From NCBI GenBank assembly GCA_046348835.1, contig JAXMDM010000002.1, forward strand, positions 620,001 through 684,000: 64,000 bases of DNA. The letters run 5' to 3'. Source of the stretch: Defluviicoccus sp046348835. GTDB taxonomy: Bacteria; Pseudomonadota; Alphaproteobacteria; Rhodospirillales; Defluviicoccaceae. The position numbers were made by a program, and so were the translations under genes. Below the pieces are notes generated by a model. That model ran no database searches. It worked only from the letters and a program-made list of their open reading frames with translations, and was not told the DNA's origin. Positions 1 through 8,334 of this stretch are shown one piece after another (within the stretch, counting starts at the first letter, position 1; each line of letters opens with the position of its first letter).

Positions 1-1
1 C

Positions 2-751
2 GGCGGCTCCGAGGATCCGCGCGATCTGCCGGTGCCGGGGCGGGAGCTCGACGGCATCCACTTCGCCATGGACTTCCTCACCCAGCAGAACGCCCGGGTG
101 TCCGGTCTGGCATCCGACAACGGCAATGCGATCCTCGCCACCGGCCGCAAGGTGGTGGTGATCGGCGGCGGCGACACCGGCTCCGACTGTATCGGCACCT
201 CCATCCGTCAGGGGGCGGCGTCGGTCACCCAGCTGGAGATCCTCGGGCGGCCGCCGGAGAAGGAGGACAAGGCCCTTACCTGGCCCAACTGGCCCCTGAA
301 GCTACGCACGTCCACCTCCCAGGAAGAGGGCTGCGATCGCGACTGGTCGGTTTCCACCCGCCGGATCATCGGCGACGAAGGTCGGGTCAAAGCCCTGGAA
401 TTGGTCCGGGTCGACTGGCAGCGGGACGAAAAGGGCGGTATGCGGCTGGCGGAGAGCCCCAACAGCGAGTTCACCATCGAGGCCGACCTGGTCCTCCTCG
501 CCATGGGCTTCGTTCACCCGATGCACGATGCGCTGATCAAGGACCTGAAGCTGGCACTGGACGAGCGCGGCAACGTCAAGGCCGACACCGAGGCCGATCC
601 CGGCAGCTACCGCACCAGCGAATCGAAGGTCTTCGCCTGTGGCGACATGCGGCGGGGCCAGTCGCTGGTGGTCTGGGCAATCCGCGAGGGGCGCCAGTGC
701 GCCCGCTCGGTCGACCAGTTCCTCATGGGCTCCTCGGACCTGCCGCGGTGA
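2..751 (+). CDS. gltD: Glutamate synthase small subunit, C-terminal part (cut by window edge)
   Basis: This is the NADPH-binding beta subunit of glutamate synthase, which supplies electrons to GltB for converting 2-oxoglutarate plus glutamine to glutamate in the cytoplasm. The reading frame is open from base 2, so the gene starts upstream of the window. Visible family features are HFAMDFL, the second Rossmann motif VVVIGGGDTGSDCIGT around bases 155-200, and the closing FAD-binding segment with VFACGDMRRGQSLVVWAIREG near the end. About 249 of the usual 470-490 residues are present and undamaged. gltB is presumably upstream. Confidence 0.95.
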   Translation, partial: GGSEDPRDLPVPGRELDGIHFAMDFLTQQNARVSGLASDNGNAILATGRKVVVIGGGDTGSDCIGTSIRQGAASVTQLEILGRPPEKEDKALTWPNWPLKLRTSTSQEEGCDRDWSVSTRRIIGDEGRVKALELVRVDWQRDEKGGMRLAESPNSEFTIEADLVLLAMGFVHPMHDALIKDLKLALDERGNVKADTEADPGSYRTSESKVFACGDMRRGQSLVVWAIREGRQCARSVDQFLMGSSDLPR

Positions 752-778
752 TGGGCGGCGGCCGCGGACGGAGATGGC

Positions 779-1024
779 ATGATGATCGTCTTTGATCTCA
801 GGTGCGAGAACGGGCACGGGTTCGAGGAGTGGTTCAAGAGCTCGTCCGACTATGAAACGAAGCGGGACGCGGCGGAGATCGCCTGCCCCGAGTGCGGCGA
901 CACCCATATCGAGAAGGGGCTGATGGCGCCGCGGGTGAACGGCGGCGCCGCGGCACCGATGCCGGCGACACCGTGCGGCATGCCCGCTTGTGCCGGTGGA
1001 ACCTGCGCGATGATGGACGGCTGA
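779..1024 (+). CDS. DUF1178 family small zinc-ribbon-like protein
   Basis: This is an 81-residue protein whose N-terminus (FDLRCENGHGFEEWFKSSSDY) is typical of DUF1178. That family often lies next to core nitrogen or carbon genes and has no established function. The pairs CENGH and CPECG form a zinc-ribbon-like arrangement. The C-terminus has further cysteines (CGMPACAGGTC), which could also bind metal. It is shorter than many DUF1178 members, which are usually around 140 residues, and has no visible disruption. Two adjacent ATG codons (779 and 782) are possible starts. It follows gltD by 27 bases and may be cotranscribed with it. Confidence 0.75.
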   Translation: MMIVFDLRCENGHGFEEWFKSSSDYETKRDAAEIACPECGDTHIEKGLMAPRVNGGAAAPMPATPCGMPACAGGTCAMMDG

Positions 1025-1053
1025 CGGTCAGGGTCGCCGCGCTCGCCGCTCCG

Positions 1054-1434
1054 ATGCCGCACCTTTTTCTCTTCCTCGGCGCCCTCAACGGGCTCGTCGC
1101 CGTTGCCGCCGGCGCCTACGGCCGGCACGGGCCGTTCGACGACTACGGCCGCGAGATGTTCGCCATCGCCTCGCAATACGAGTTGACGCACGCGCTGGCG
1201 CTGATCGCGGTGGCGTGGGTGACGAGCCGGCCGGAGAGCTGTCGCCGGCTGGCACTGGTCGCCGGCACCGCGTTCGCCCTCGGCATCGTCCTCTTCTCCG
1301 GCACCCTCTACTGGTTCGGCATCACCCGCGATCTTCCCTTTACCGGTGCCGCACCGACCGGTGGTTTTCTGCTGATGGCGGGATGGCTGGCGTTGATGGC
1401 GGAGGCGGCGCGCGGGTTCTTCCGCCGCCACTGA
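1054..1434 (+). CDS. DUF423 family membrane protein
   Basis: This 126-residue protein is almost entirely hydrophobic, with four predicted membrane segments. It has DUF423 features: the N-terminal MPHLFLFLGALNGLVAVAAG, then GAYGRHG and a helix with YELTHALALI, and the central LFSGTLYWFGITR. The family is widespread and uncharacterised, and its members sit in the inner membrane. I chose the ATG at 1054 because family proteins begin directly at the first membrane helix. The frame is open upstream but looks like out-of-frame translation of the previous gene. A bidirectional hairpin terminator follows at 1477-1504. Confidence 0.85.
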   Translation: MPHLFLFLGALNGLVAVAAGAYGRHGPFDDYGREMFAIASQYELTHALALIAVAWVTSRPESCRRLALVAGTAFALGIVLFSGTLYWFGITRDLPFTGAAPTGGFLLMAGWLALMAEAARGFFRRH

Positions 1435-1476
1435 CGATCCCGAGGGCGGGTCCCTTCGTAACGGGATAGCAGCGAC

Positions 1477-1504
1477 AAAAAAGCCGGCCCGAAGGCCGGC
1501 TTTT
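1477..1504. terminator. Bidirectional rho-independent terminator
   Basis: A perfect 7-bp stem, GCCGGCC (1483-1489) pairing with GGCCGGC (1494-1500), has loop CGAA. It is preceded by six A and followed by four T, so it can terminate transcription on both strands. It lies between the convergent DUF423 gene and pckG. Confidence 0.9.
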
Positions 1505-1527
1505 CGGTCGTTATCGCCGGCGCCTGA

Positions 1528-3366
1528 TCAGGCGGCGGACGAAATCGTCCACACCTCGGGCGACTTGGCGGCGCGTTCCTCGAGCTCCTTACGCTGTTGC
1601 TCGAGTTCCGGCGGCAAGTGGCTGCCGAACTTGTCGAAGTAGGTCTTGATCTCCGCCGCTTCGGCCAGGGCGCCCTCACGGGTGATGTCCATGATGTGGG
1701 CGTACTTGTCGGGCGAGAAGTCGAGACCGGCCCAGGTGATGTCCTCGTAGCGGGGGCTCATCCCGAACGGGCTCTCCACCGCACCGGCGCGGCCACGCAC
1801 CCGGTCGACGATCCACTTCAGGACGCGCATGTTCTGGCCGTAGCCGGGCCAGATGAACTTGCCGTTCTCGTCCTTGCGGAACCAGTTGACGCGAAAGATC
1901 TTGGGCAGCTTCAGCTCGGTGCGGGTCCCCGTCTTCACCCAATGGTTCCAGTAGTCGGCCATGTTGTAGCCGATGAACGGCAGCATGGCGAACGGATCCC
2001 GGCGGATGGCCGCCTGGCCGATGGCCGCAGCGGTTGCTTCCGAGCCCATGGTCGCCGCCATGAACACGCCATGGTTCCAATTGAAGGCTTCGTAGACCAG
2101 CGGGAAGGTCTTCGACAGCCGGCCACCGAACAGGAATGCCGAGATCGGCACGCCGGCCGGGTCTTCCCAGGACGGATCGATCGTCGGGCACTGGCCGGCG
2201 GGGGCGGTGAAGCGGGCGTTGGGATGCGCCCCCGGGGTACCGGATTCCGGCGTCCAGTCATTGCCCTTCCAGTCGATGCCGTGCTTCGGCGCCGGACCCA
2301 TGCCTTCCCACCAGACATCGCCGTCGTCGGTCAGGACGACGTTGGTGAAGATGCAATTGCCCGGCTTCATGGTGTCCATGGCCATCGGGTTGGAGTCGTA
2401 GGACGTGCCCGGTGCCACACCGAAGAAGCCGTATTCGGGATTGATCGCGCGCAGGCTGCCGTCGGGGCCCGGCTTGATCCAGGCGATGTCGTCGCCGACG
2501 GTGTAGGCCTTCCAGCCCTCGAAGCCGCCCGGCGGCAGGATCATCGCCAGGTTGGTCTTGCCGCACGCCGACGGGAAGGCGGCCGCGACGTAGGTCTTTT
2601 CGCCCTGGGGCGACTCCAGACCCAAGATCAGCATGTGCTCGGCGAGCCAGCCCTCATCGCGCGCCATCGTCGAGGCGATCCGCAGCGCCAGGCACTTCTT
2701 GCCGAGGAGGGCGTTGCCGCCATAACCGGAGCCGTAAGACCAAATCTCGCGGGTCGCCGGGAAGTGGCAGATGTATTTGCGGCTGATGTCGGGCTCGCAC
2801 GGCCAAGCCACATCCTTCTGGCCGGGTGCCAGCGGCGCGCCAATCGAATGCACGCAGGGGATGAAGTCGCCGTCGCCCAGAACCTCGAGCACCGCCTGTC
2901 CCATCCGCGTCATGATCCGCATGTTGGTGACGACGTAGGGGCTGTCGGTGATCTGAATGCCGATCTTGGCGATGGGGGAGCCCAGCGGCCCCATGGAAAA
3001 CGGAATGACGTACATGGTGCGGCCGCGCATGCAGCCGTCGAACTGGCCGCGGAGAATGCCCTTCATCTTCTCCGGGCTTTCCCAGTTATTGGTCGGCCCC
3101 ACCTCTTCCGGGTCATCGGTGCAGATGTAGGTGCGGTCCTCGACGCGGGCGACGTCGGAGGGATGCGAGCGGGCGAGGAAGGAGTTCGGCCGCTTCTCCG
3201 GATTGAGCCGGATGAAGGTGCCGCTTTGGACCATCTCCTCGCACAATTGGTCGTATTCGGCTTGTGAGCCGTCCGCCCAGTGCACCCGATCCGGTTTACA
3301 CAGGGCCTCCCATTCCTTCACCCACGCGACCAGTTTCGCGTTTTTGGTTGGTGCAGATGCCGTCAT
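1528..3366 (-). CDS. pckG: Phosphoenolpyruvate carboxykinase (GTP)
   Basis: This enzyme converts oxaloacetate plus GTP to phosphoenolpyruvate, CO2 and GDP, the first committed step of gluconeogenesis from TCA intermediates. The 612-residue length matches the GTP-dependent family. Visible motifs are the P-loop AAFPSACGKTN containing the reactive active-site cysteine (about residue 265-275), the kinase-2 metal site VGDDIAWI, PEYGFFGVAPGT, and the nucleotide-binding FPLVYEAFNW. I chose the start at 3366 because GAGGGAC lies seven bases upstream in the RNA sense. The frame stays open 21 codons further up without family similarity. The gene stands alone, ending at a shared terminator. Confidence 0.97.
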   Translation of the reverse strand: MTASAPTKNAKLVAWVKEWEALCKPDRVHWADGSQAEYDQLCEEMVQSGTFIRLNPEKRPNSFLARSHPSDVARVEDRTYICTDDPEEVGPTNNWESPEKMKGILRGQFDGCMRGRTMYVIPFSMGPLGSPIAKIGIQITDSPYVVTNMRIMTRMGQAVLEVLGDGDFIPCVHSIGAPLAPGQKDVAWPCEPDISRKYICHFPATREIWSYGSGYGGNALLGKKCLALRIASTMARDEGWLAEHMLILGLESPQGEKTYVAAAFPSACGKTNLAMILPPGGFEGWKAYTVGDDIAWIKPGPDGSLRAINPEYGFFGVAPGTSYDSNPMAMDTMKPGNCIFTNVVLTDDGDVWWEGMGPAPKHGIDWKGNDWTPESGTPGAHPNARFTAPAGQCPTIDPSWEDPAGVPISAFLFGGRLSKTFPLVYEAFNWNHGVFMAATMGSEATAAAIGQAAIRRDPFAMLPFIGYNMADYWNHWVKTGTRTELKLPKIFRVNWFRKDENGKFIWPGYGQNMRVLKWIVDRVRGRAGAVESPFGMSPRYEDITWAGLDFSPDKYAHIMDITREGALAEAAEIKTYFDKFGSHLPPELEQQRKELEERAAKSPEVWTISSAA

Positions 3367-3777
3367 ATGTCCCTCGCAGCATATTAAGTATATTGACGCT
3401 CCGCCGTTGATCCTCCCGAAGGGCACCAACGCGCGAACGGGAAGCCGTCTCTCCCGTGTATAAATGCGCCGATTTGCGATCGTGCCCTATACATTAAGCT
3501 ATTCCCGGTGGCTTTCAAGACAAAGCGGCGATGGCGGTAACGGCCTGTTTCTTAAGCACTTTTCCGCTGCGTTCGGGCCTTTCGAGGCGCCGGGGTTAGC
3601 TCTCGCGAAATTTTTTCCGAAAATCATGCTGTACCTTCTGTCCAACAAAGGCCTAGCGACGACAAGCGGTTACCCGGCTCTTTTTAATCCTTCTGCATTC
3701 TCTTCGCGCCTGCCGCTGCCGCAGAGCCGCATGCAAGCCGCATGCAAGCCCCCTGCCTTCGCGCGGCCTCACCTACC
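3367..3777. promoter_or_regulatory. Intergenic region upstream of pckG, no gene recognised
   Basis: These 411 bases separate the divergent upstream side of pckG from the end of the HugZ-like gene. In the pckG direction there is a possible -10 element, TATACT, about 25 bases before the start codon, without a convincing -35 partner. An open frame on the plus strand from 3464 has no recognisable similarity and runs antisense into the next gene, so I do not call it. Confidence 0.3.
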
Positions 3778-4509
3778 TCATCCGGGGTCGCTCCGGCCCT
3801 GGCGGCGCGCGGCGTCCGTCTGCTCGGCGAGCAGCACCCGGAGGTCGTCGGCGTCGGCGGCCGGGCGGGGAAAGGTGAGGCGGGCGGAGGAAGCGCCGCG
3901 GGCGAGGTCGAGACCGGCGGGATCGACGCCGACCAGGCGCCAGCCTTGGCCGCGGCGGCCGAGGAGATGGGACGCCATGAGGTCAACGGCTTCGCCCTGC
4001 GCATTGATCTGGTCGAGGAACTCTTCCTCGCGGGCGGCGATGGCGTCGGCGGCGGCGCGATCGGCAAGCACGTCGGCGGCGGTGAGCCAGCGGGCACGGC
4101 CGAAGCCGCCGACGAAGTGGACGCGCTCGACGGTGAGGCGAAAGATGCGGAAGTCGGCGAAGCCGGCATAGATCTCGGAGCCCGGATGGCGGGCGAGGAA
4201 TCGCCGCCGCAGGCGGGGCGTGTCGTCGCCAAGGACGCGGCCGACCAGGGTGATCCGCGGCCCCGTCTGCGGGTTGGCGTGGCGCGAGGCTTCCTCCACC
4301 AGGAGCGAGGCGCGGTCGTCGCAGGAGAGGTTCTTGGTATGGTCGGAAAGCGCCGAGAAGAGGAAGATGGGGCTGCCGTCGAGATCGAGGGCGAGGGTGA
4401 CGAGCGACGCATAGGGCCGGCCGCCGTCGTCGGCGAGGGCGGTAGCCAGCGCGCCCGACCGTGCCCGCCGCAGCAGCCCTGCGGCTTCCGCCCGGTCTTC
4501 GGCCTTCAC
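3778..4509 (-). CDS. HugZ family pyridoxamine 5'-phosphate oxidase-like FMN protein
   Basis: This is a 243-residue protein with a split-barrel flavin-binding domain of the PNPOx-like class at residues 10-150 (SGALATALADDGGRPYASLV; SDHTKNLSCDDRASLLVEE; PRITLVGRV; GFADFRIFRLTVERVHFVGGFGRA). A C-terminal DUF2470-type domain follows (EFLDQINAQGEAVDLMASHLLG and VGVDPAGLDLA). HugZ proteins bind or degrade haem and help release iron. Others of this fold reduce flavin substrates, so the substrate is inferred only at family level. No iron-uptake genes are adjacent. The frame is intact. Confidence 0.85.
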   Translation of the reverse strand: MKAEDRAEAAGLLRRARSGALATALADDGGRPYASLVTLALDLDGSPIFLFSALSDHTKNLSCDDRASLLVEEASRHANPQTGPRITLVGRVLGDDTPRLRRRFLARHPGSEIYAGFADFRIFRLTVERVHFVGGFGRARWLTAADVLADRAAADAIAAREEEFLDQINAQGEAVDLMASHLLGRRGQGWRLVGVDPAGLDLARGASSARLTFPRPAADADDLRVLLAEQTDAARRQGRSDPG

Positions 4510-4727
4510 GGCCGGACCTCCCCGCTGGCGTTTCCCTTCATCTCCATTGTCCTTTTCCGGTCCGACCTCGGCTCAGCCTAGGCCCATGCCGAGATAAAGG
4601 AAATCGACGGGTTCCCGGCGCCCGTGGACGACCTCGGCGGTCGGCGGCGACGGGGGCAGAGTCTTTATCTATGCTGCACTGGCGGTAAAGCGTGACGGGT
4701 GTTGCGGTGATCTGGGGAGATACGACG

Positions 4728-6401
4728 ATGGACGGACAAGGCGATCCGACCGGCGGCCGCGTTCTGGCGGAAGCCCTGCTGGCTCACGGAGTCGACACTC
4801 TCTACTGCGTCCCCGGGGAAAGCTTTCTCGGCCTCCTCGATGCGTTGCATGGACTGAAGGACCACATCCGGGTGATCACCTGCCGACATGAGCACGGCGC
4901 GTCGATGATGGCGGAGGCGGCGGGAAAGCTGCGGGGGCGCCCCGGCGTCTGCGCGGTCACCCGTGGCCCGGGTGCCTGCAACGCGGCGATCGGCGTCCAT
5001 ACCGCCTACCAGGATTCGACGCCGATGTTGCTGATCGTCGGCCAGGTGGCGCGCCCCCATCTCGGCCGCGAGGCATTTCAGGAGGTGGACCTGGTCAGCC
5101 TGTTCCGGCCGCTTGCCAAGCATGTGGAACAGGTGGAGGAGCCTTCGGCGGTGGCGGACGCGGTGGTCAGGGCGATGCGGCTGGCCTCCCTGGGTCGGCC
5201 GGGGCCGGTGGTCCTCTCGGTGCCCGAGGATGTCTTTCGGGCGAAGGTGGCGCCGGCGCCGGCGCCGGTTGCCTTTCAGGTCGTGGGCGCGCCACCGAAA
5301 GCCCCGCTGATGGAGCGGCTGCAGCGGATGCTGGGGGAAGCGGAGCGGCCGGTGATGCTCCTCGGCGGCAGCGGCTGGAGCGAGCCGGCGAGGCGGAACA
5401 TCGTTCGCTTCGCCGTCGATAACGGACTGCCGGTCGCGTCCAGCTTCCGTCGCAACGACCTTTTTCCCAATCACGATCGCCACTGGATCGGCGAGTTGGG
5501 GATTGGTGCCTCGCGCGCCCTCGTCGCGCGCATCCGCGCCGCCGACCTCCTCCTCGTTGTCGGTGCGCGGCTGGGGGAGGCGACGTCGCAGGGATACACC
5601 CTGTTCGACGCCGAAGAGGTGCCGGCGCTCGTTCACGTCCATCCCGATCCTGCCGAATTGGGCCGGGTGTTCCCGACCGCGCTCGGCATCGCCGCCGATG
5701 TCGCCGGCTTCGCCGCGGCCGCGGCGGCCATGGCTCCCGTGGGGGACGACCGATGGCAGGGGTGGACGGAGGCGGCGCGCCAGGACTTCGAGCGCGACCG
5801 GGTGGGGGCGCCGATGATCGCCCCCCTCGATCTGCGGGCGGCCCTGTCGACGCTCGACGCGGCGTTGCCGGACGACGCCATCGTCACCGTCGATGCCGGC
5901 AATTTCTCCGGGTGGCCGCAGCGGTTCGTCTCCTTCGGCGGGGGCCGGCGGTTGCTGGGGGCGACCAACGGGGCGATGGGGTACGCGGTCCCGGCGGCGA
6001 TCGCCGCCGCCCTGGCCGAGCCCCACCGCACCGTCGTCGCCTGCGTCGGCGACGGCGGCTTCGGGATGACCGGCCAGGAGGTGGCGACGGCGGTGCAGGC
6101 CGGAGCGCGGCCGATCGTCATCGTCTTCGACAACGGCATGTACGGCACCATTCGCATGCATCAGGAGCGCCGCTACCCCGGCCGGCCCATCGCCACCACC
6201 CTCGGCTTGGTCGATTTCGCCGCGGTGGCGGGCGGGCTCGGTGCCGTGGCGGAAACGGTGACGAGGACGGCGGAATTCGCGCCCGCCCTCGATCGGGCGC
6301 TGGCGGCGGGCCATGCCTCGGTCATCCTGCTCAAGTGCGATCCCCGGCAGTTGACCACCCGGCTTACCGTTGCCGAGTTCGCCGCCGAAAGGCACCACTA
6401 A
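4728..6401 (+). CDS. Thiamine diphosphate-dependent enzyme, acetolactate synthase-like
   Basis: This protein of about 557 residues has the three-domain layout of the acetolactate synthase / benzoylformate decarboxylase superfamily. The N-terminal Pyr domain includes PGESFLGLLDAL and the catalytic-glutamate segment CRHEHGASMMAEAAGKL. A central domain contains LLLVVGARLGE. The C-terminal PP domain has the GDGGFGMTGQEV...DNGMYG thiamine diphosphate and magnesium motif at about residues 440-475. The ATG at 4728 is preceded by GGGGAGA at a normal distance. The substrate cannot be told from sequence. A zinc alcohol dehydrogenase and an O-methyltransferase follow closely, suggesting it makes an aldehyde or ketol that is then reduced. 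It is not the biosynthetic ilvB, because no ilvN follows. Confidence 0.85.
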   Translation: MDGQGDPTGGRVLAEALLAHGVDTLYCVPGESFLGLLDALHGLKDHIRVITCRHEHGASMMAEAAGKLRGRPGVCAVTRGPGACNAAIGVHTAYQDSTPMLLIVGQVARPHLGREAFQEVDLVSLFRPLAKHVEQVEEPSAVADAVVRAMRLASLGRPGPVVLSVPEDVFRAKVAPAPAPVAFQVVGAPPKAPLMERLQRMLGEAERPVMLLGGSGWSEPARRNIVRFAVDNGLPVASSFRRNDLFPNHDRHWIGELGIGASRALVARIRAADLLLVVGARLGEATSQGYTLFDAEEVPALVHVHPDPAELGRVFPTALGIAADVAGFAAAAAAMAPVGDDRWQGWTEAARQDFERDRVGAPMIAPLDLRAALSTLDAALPDDAIVTVDAGNFSGWPQRFVSFGGGRRLLGATNGAMGYAVPAAIAAALAEPHRTVVACVGDGGFGMTGQEVATAVQAGARPIVIVFDNGMYGTIRMHQERRYPGRPIATTLGLVDFAAVAGGLGAVAETVTRTAEFAPALDRALAAGHASVILLKCDPRQLTTRLTVAEFAAERHH

Positions 6402-6464
6402 CGTGGATTGCCTGCAGCCGTTGCCTCGCCTAGCCTGATCGTCCCCAACGAAGGACCAACGGCG

Positions 6465-7493
6465 ATGCCGGAAATGACCGCCATGGTGCTCGATGCCCCC
6501 GGCCGGCCGCTGGTGCGGCGGCGGCTGCCGCGGCCGGAGGCGGGGCCGGGCCAGGTCCTGGTGCGGGTCGGCGCCTGTGCCGTCTGCCGCACCGATCTGC
6601 ACGTCGTCGACGGTGATTTGCCCGATCTGGGCAGGCCGGTTATCCCCGGCCACGAGATCGTCGGCCGCGTCGCCGGCCTCGGTGCCGGTGTCCAAGGTTT
6701 GGCGATGGGGGAGCGGGTGGGCGTTCCCTGGCTCGGCTGGACCTGCGGCCACTGCCGCTACTGCCGTTCGGGCCGGGAGAACCTCTGCCCCTCGGCGCGC
6801 TTCACCGGCTACCAGATCGACGGCGGCTATGCCGACTATACCGTCGCCGACGCCCGCTACTGTTTCCCGCTCCCGGGCGGCGTGTCCGATCCGGCGACGG
6901 CGCCCTTGTTGTGCGCCGGGCTCATCGGCTGGCGTTCCTTGGTCATGGCCGGGGACGACGCGGCGGTCCTCGGCATCTACGGATTCGGTGCCGCCGCCCA
7001 CATCGTCGTCCAGGTCGCCCTCCATCAGGGTCGCCGCGTCTTCGCCTTCACCCGTGACGGGGATCAGGCGGCGCAGGCATTCGCGCTCCGGCTGGGCTGC
7101 ACCTGGGCCGGGGCCTCGGGGACGATGCCGCCGGAACCGCTCGACGCGGCGATTCTGTTCGCCCCCGTCGGCGCCCTGGTGCCGGCGGCGCTGGCGGCGC
7201 TGCGGCCGGGCGGGATCGTCGTCTGCGGTGGCATTCACATGTCCGACATTCCCCAGTTCGCCTACGATCTCCTCTGGCGGGAGAAGCGCGTCGTTTCCGT
7301 CGCCAACCTGACCCGCCATGATGGCGACGAGTTCCTCGCCCTGGCGCCGAAGGTTCCGGTGCATACCGAGGTGGAGACGATGCCGCTCGCCGAGGCCAAC
7401 GAGGCGCTGGAGCGCCTGCGCGCCGGCCGGTTGACCGGGGCACTGGTCCTCGTTCCCGAGGGCGCCGCGAACGAGGGGGAGACCAGACGATGA
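6465..7493 (+). CDS. Zinc-dependent alcohol dehydrogenase (MDR superfamily)
   Basis: This is a 342-residue medium-chain dehydrogenase. It shows the catalytic zinc ligands CRTDLH and PGHEIVG near the N-terminus, the structural zinc motif CGHCRYCRSGRENLC, and a Rossmann motif LGIYGFGAAAHI at about residue 165-180. It is closest to the AdhA-like subfamily that oxidises or reduces primary alcohols and aldehydes with NAD(P). The ATG at 6465 has GAAGGA upstream. Its stop overlaps the start of the next gene (ATGA), so the two are translationally coupled. With the upstream ThDP enzyme it plausibly forms a decarboxylase-reductase pair. Confidence 0.88.
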   Translation: MPEMTAMVLDAPGRPLVRRRLPRPEAGPGQVLVRVGACAVCRTDLHVVDGDLPDLGRPVIPGHEIVGRVAGLGAGVQGLAMGERVGVPWLGWTCGHCRYCRSGRENLCPSARFTGYQIDGGYADYTVADARYCFPLPGGVSDPATAPLLCAGLIGWRSLVMAGDDAAVLGIYGFGAAAHIVVQVALHQGRRVFAFTRDGDQAAQAFALRLGCTWAGASGTMPPEPLDAAILFAPVGALVPAALAALRPGGIVVCGGIHMSDIPQFAYDLLWREKRVVSVANLTRHDGDEFLALAPKVPVHTEVETMPLAEANEALERLRAGRLTGALVLVPEGAANEGETRR

Positions 7494-8152
7494 GTCGGCG
7501 AAGCATCGGCCTCAGCGACGAACTCCACGCCTACCTTCTCGACGTCTCCTTGCGCGAGCCGCCGCTCCTGGCCCGGCTGCGTGCCGAGACGGCGGCCCTG
7601 CCCCAGGCCGGGATGCAGATTGCGGCGGAGCAGGGGCAGTTCCTGGCCTTGCTGGTCCGGCTGATGGCGGCGAGACGAATCCTCGAGATCGGCACCTTCA
7701 CCGGCTACAGCTCGCTCGCCATGGCGTTGGCGCTGCCGGACGACGGCCGCATCCTCACCTGCGACGTCAGCGAGGAATGGACGACGGTCGCCAAGCGGTA
7801 CTGGGTGGAAGCGGGTGTGATCGACAAGGTGACGCTGCGCCTCGGACCGGCGCTGGCCACCCTCGACGGGTTGCTCGCCGCCGGGGAGGCGGGCCACTGG
7901 GACATGATCTTCCTCGACGCCGACAAGGAAGGCTACACCGCCTATTACGAGCGGGCGATGGCGCTTCTCCGCGGCGGCGGTCTGTTGCTCGCCGACAATA
8001 CCCTCTGGGACGGCCGCGTCGCCGATCCGGCGGACCGGTCGCCGTCAACCGAAGGCGTCCGCGCCTTCAACCGAACCTTGGCGATGGATCCCCGCATCGA
8101 TCTCAGCCTGGTGCCCATCGGTGATGGCCTCACCCTCGCCCGCAAGCACTGA
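7490..8152 (+). CDS. Class I SAM-dependent O-methyltransferase (caffeoyl-CoA OMT-like)
   Basis: The 220-residue protein has all the marks of the small cation-dependent O-methyltransferase family: the SAM site EIGTFTGYSSLAMALALP (residues about 65-82), the acidic LTCDVSE, the catalytic and metal segment MIFLDADKEGY, and LLADNTLWDGRV. Such enzymes methylate catechol-type hydroxyls in the cytoplasm. The actual substrate is unknown here. It overlaps the alcohol dehydrogenase by four bases and is the last gene of the three-gene operon. Confidence 0.9.
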   Translation: MSRRSIGLSDELHAYLLDVSLREPPLLARLRAETAALPQAGMQIAAEQGQFLALLVRLMAARRILEIGTFTGYSSLAMALALPDDGRILTCDVSEEWTTVAKRYWVEAGVIDKVTLRLGPALATLDGLLAAGEAGHWDMIFLDADKEGYTAYYERAMALLRGGGLLLADNTLWDGRVADPADRSPSTEGVRAFNRTLAMDPRIDLSLVPIGDGLTLARKH

Positions 8153-8334
8153 CCGGCCGCCCTGTCCGACGGCCGGCGCTTTGTCTTTCACGCCATAACC
8201 CACGCGTGGCACTTATCGTGATGGGCGTGTAGCAACCTCAGTTTATCAACTTGAGATCGGGCACAAACGGCGGCCAGCAAAGCGACTGGTGCCATCCCGG
8301 CGAGGCGGAAGCCGCTGCCCGATAGGGGACCCGA

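Noticed and set aside
1597..3267. A 556-codon plus-strand frame opposite pckG
   Set aside because: It is a mirror frame of a conserved enzyme gene, rich in R, G and D, with no family motif.
3464..4171. A 235-codon frame in the pckG upstream gap
   Set aside because: Its first part has no similarity and its second half is antisense to the HugZ-like gene.
4665..7364. An 899-codon open frame on the minus strand across the ThDP enzyme and alcohol dehydrogenase genes
   Set aside because: It is antisense to two well-conserved genes and has the arginine/glycine/proline-rich composition of a GC-rich shadow frame, with no recognisable domain.
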